The notes under the pieces: model-generated
Database searches by the model: none
Told to the model about the DNA's origin: nothing
The model's input: the letters and a program-made list of their open reading frames with translations, nothing else
Program-made: the position numbers and the translations under genes
Shown here: piece after piece, positions 6,867-7,203 of the stretch
Layout: each line of letters starts with the position of its first letter
Numbering within the stretch: position 1 is the stretch's first letter
Assembly: GCA_016873375.1 (NCBI GenBank)
Contig: VGXJ01000090.1
Location: 1 to 7,203 of the forward strand
Reading direction: 5' to 3'
From: Phycisphaerae bacterium
GTDB taxonomy: Bacteria; Planctomycetota; Phycisphaerae; Phycisphaerales; SM1A02
DNA: 7,203 bases

Positions 6867-7203
6867 GCTGCGCTCTCCTGCTGCGAGCTGAAGCTCTGCA
6901 ACTGCGCCGCGGACTGGTGGATCGCAGCGGCACCGCCAATCGATGCATCGATGCGACCCGGATGGATGGTCACCGTCGCTGATCGCTCATCACCGGGGCC
7001 TGAGACCATGGCCGTGGTTCGCGGCGCGTCCAAGTCGAGTTTCGCCAGCTGCACCAGCAGTCGATCAAGATGGCGCACGCCACCGGCCGCCGGCATGGAC
7101 GCACACGGCAGCCCATGCACCCGGAGGCTGACCTCGTGGCCAAGCGAGATGGCGCTCGAGGCGAGGCTCGCGGCCAAGGTGATCGCATCCTCCTCACGCT
7201 GCC
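6863..7203 (-). CDS. DUF58 domain protein, C-terminal part
   Basis: Only the last 112 codons or so are in the window; the frame is open to the right edge, so the gene starts beyond 7203. The visible part begins QREEDAITLAASLASSAISLGHEVSLRVHG (first half of it at 7112-7201), which fits the von Willebrand A-like C-terminal section of DUF58 proteins, where a helix (AxSLAxxxL) precedes a strand (GxxVxL). MPAAGGVRHLDRLLVQLAKL then fits the usual segment P.GxGxxxLxxLLxxLAxL. DUF58 proteins are commonly membrane-linked partners of MoxR ATPases and are often encoded just before DUF3488 transglutaminases; the same order and a 4-base overlap are seen here. Their biochemical role is not well defined. 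A TTG at 7177 is not the true start but an internal leucine codon. Confidence 0.78.
   Translation of the reverse strand, partial: QREEDAITLAASLASSAISLGHEVSLRVHGLPCASMPAAGGVRHLDRLLVQLAKLDLDAPRTTAMVSGPGDERSATVTIHPGRIDASIGGAAAIHQSAAQLQSFSSQQESAA
6875..6879 (-). promoter_or_regulatory. Shine-Dalgarno site of the transglutaminase gene
   Basis: AGGAG on the minus strand lies 8 bases before the GTG at 6866 and 14 before the ATG at 6860. The spacing selects the GTG, two codons upstream, as the start. The site lies inside the end of the DUF58 gene. Confidence 0.7.

Noticed and set aside
6085..6891. Open frame of 268 codons on the plus strand opposite the transglutaminase N-terminus
   Set aside because: Ser/Ala/Thr/Arg-rich shadow of the membrane-helix region; no ribosome binding site or family resemblance.

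Overview
The window is about 7.2 kb of dense, GC-rich bacterial DNA. It holds two complete genes on the plus strand at the left, then four complete genes and one partial gene on the minus strand. I see no mobile element, CRISPR array, rRNA or tRNA. The gene types and the look of several proteins (the FabF, the long PilZ protein and the DUF58/transglutaminase pair) suggest a Planctomycetota-like organism, perhaps Phycisphaerae. That placement is inference from remembered family style, not from a search.

Left, plus strand (1-1686): fatty acid synthesis. acpP (acyl carrier protein, TTG start behind a perfect AGGAGG) is followed by fabF (beta-ketoacyl-ACP synthase II), whose condensing reaction uses the ACP. 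A textbook intrinsic terminator lies in the 160-base gap, only 18 bases before the fabF start codon.

Middle, minus strand (1729-3683): fabF ends convergently with a cobalamin-binding sensor-like protein. It carries every residue I know to matter in the CarH light sensor but has no MerR-type DNA-binding domain. Its upstream neighbour, 59 bases away, is a seven-helix Bax inhibitor-1 family membrane protein with a recognisable -10 element and a dyad near its -35 position.

Right, minus strand (3748-7203): an apparent operon reading leftward, DUF58 protein (C-terminal part only), then a membrane-anchored transglutaminase of the TgpA/DUF3488 type (GTGA overlap), then a YcgR-like PilZ protein (23-base gap). 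DUF58 plus transglutaminase is a familiar envelope-associated pair, usually with a MoxR ATPase upstream, which would lie outside the window. The PilZ protein as third member is the less expected part and hints at a cyclic-di-GMP link.

The two observations most worth following are the CarH-like photosensory core on an unrecognised N-terminal domain and the terminator that separates acpP from fabF without leaving room for a separate promoter.
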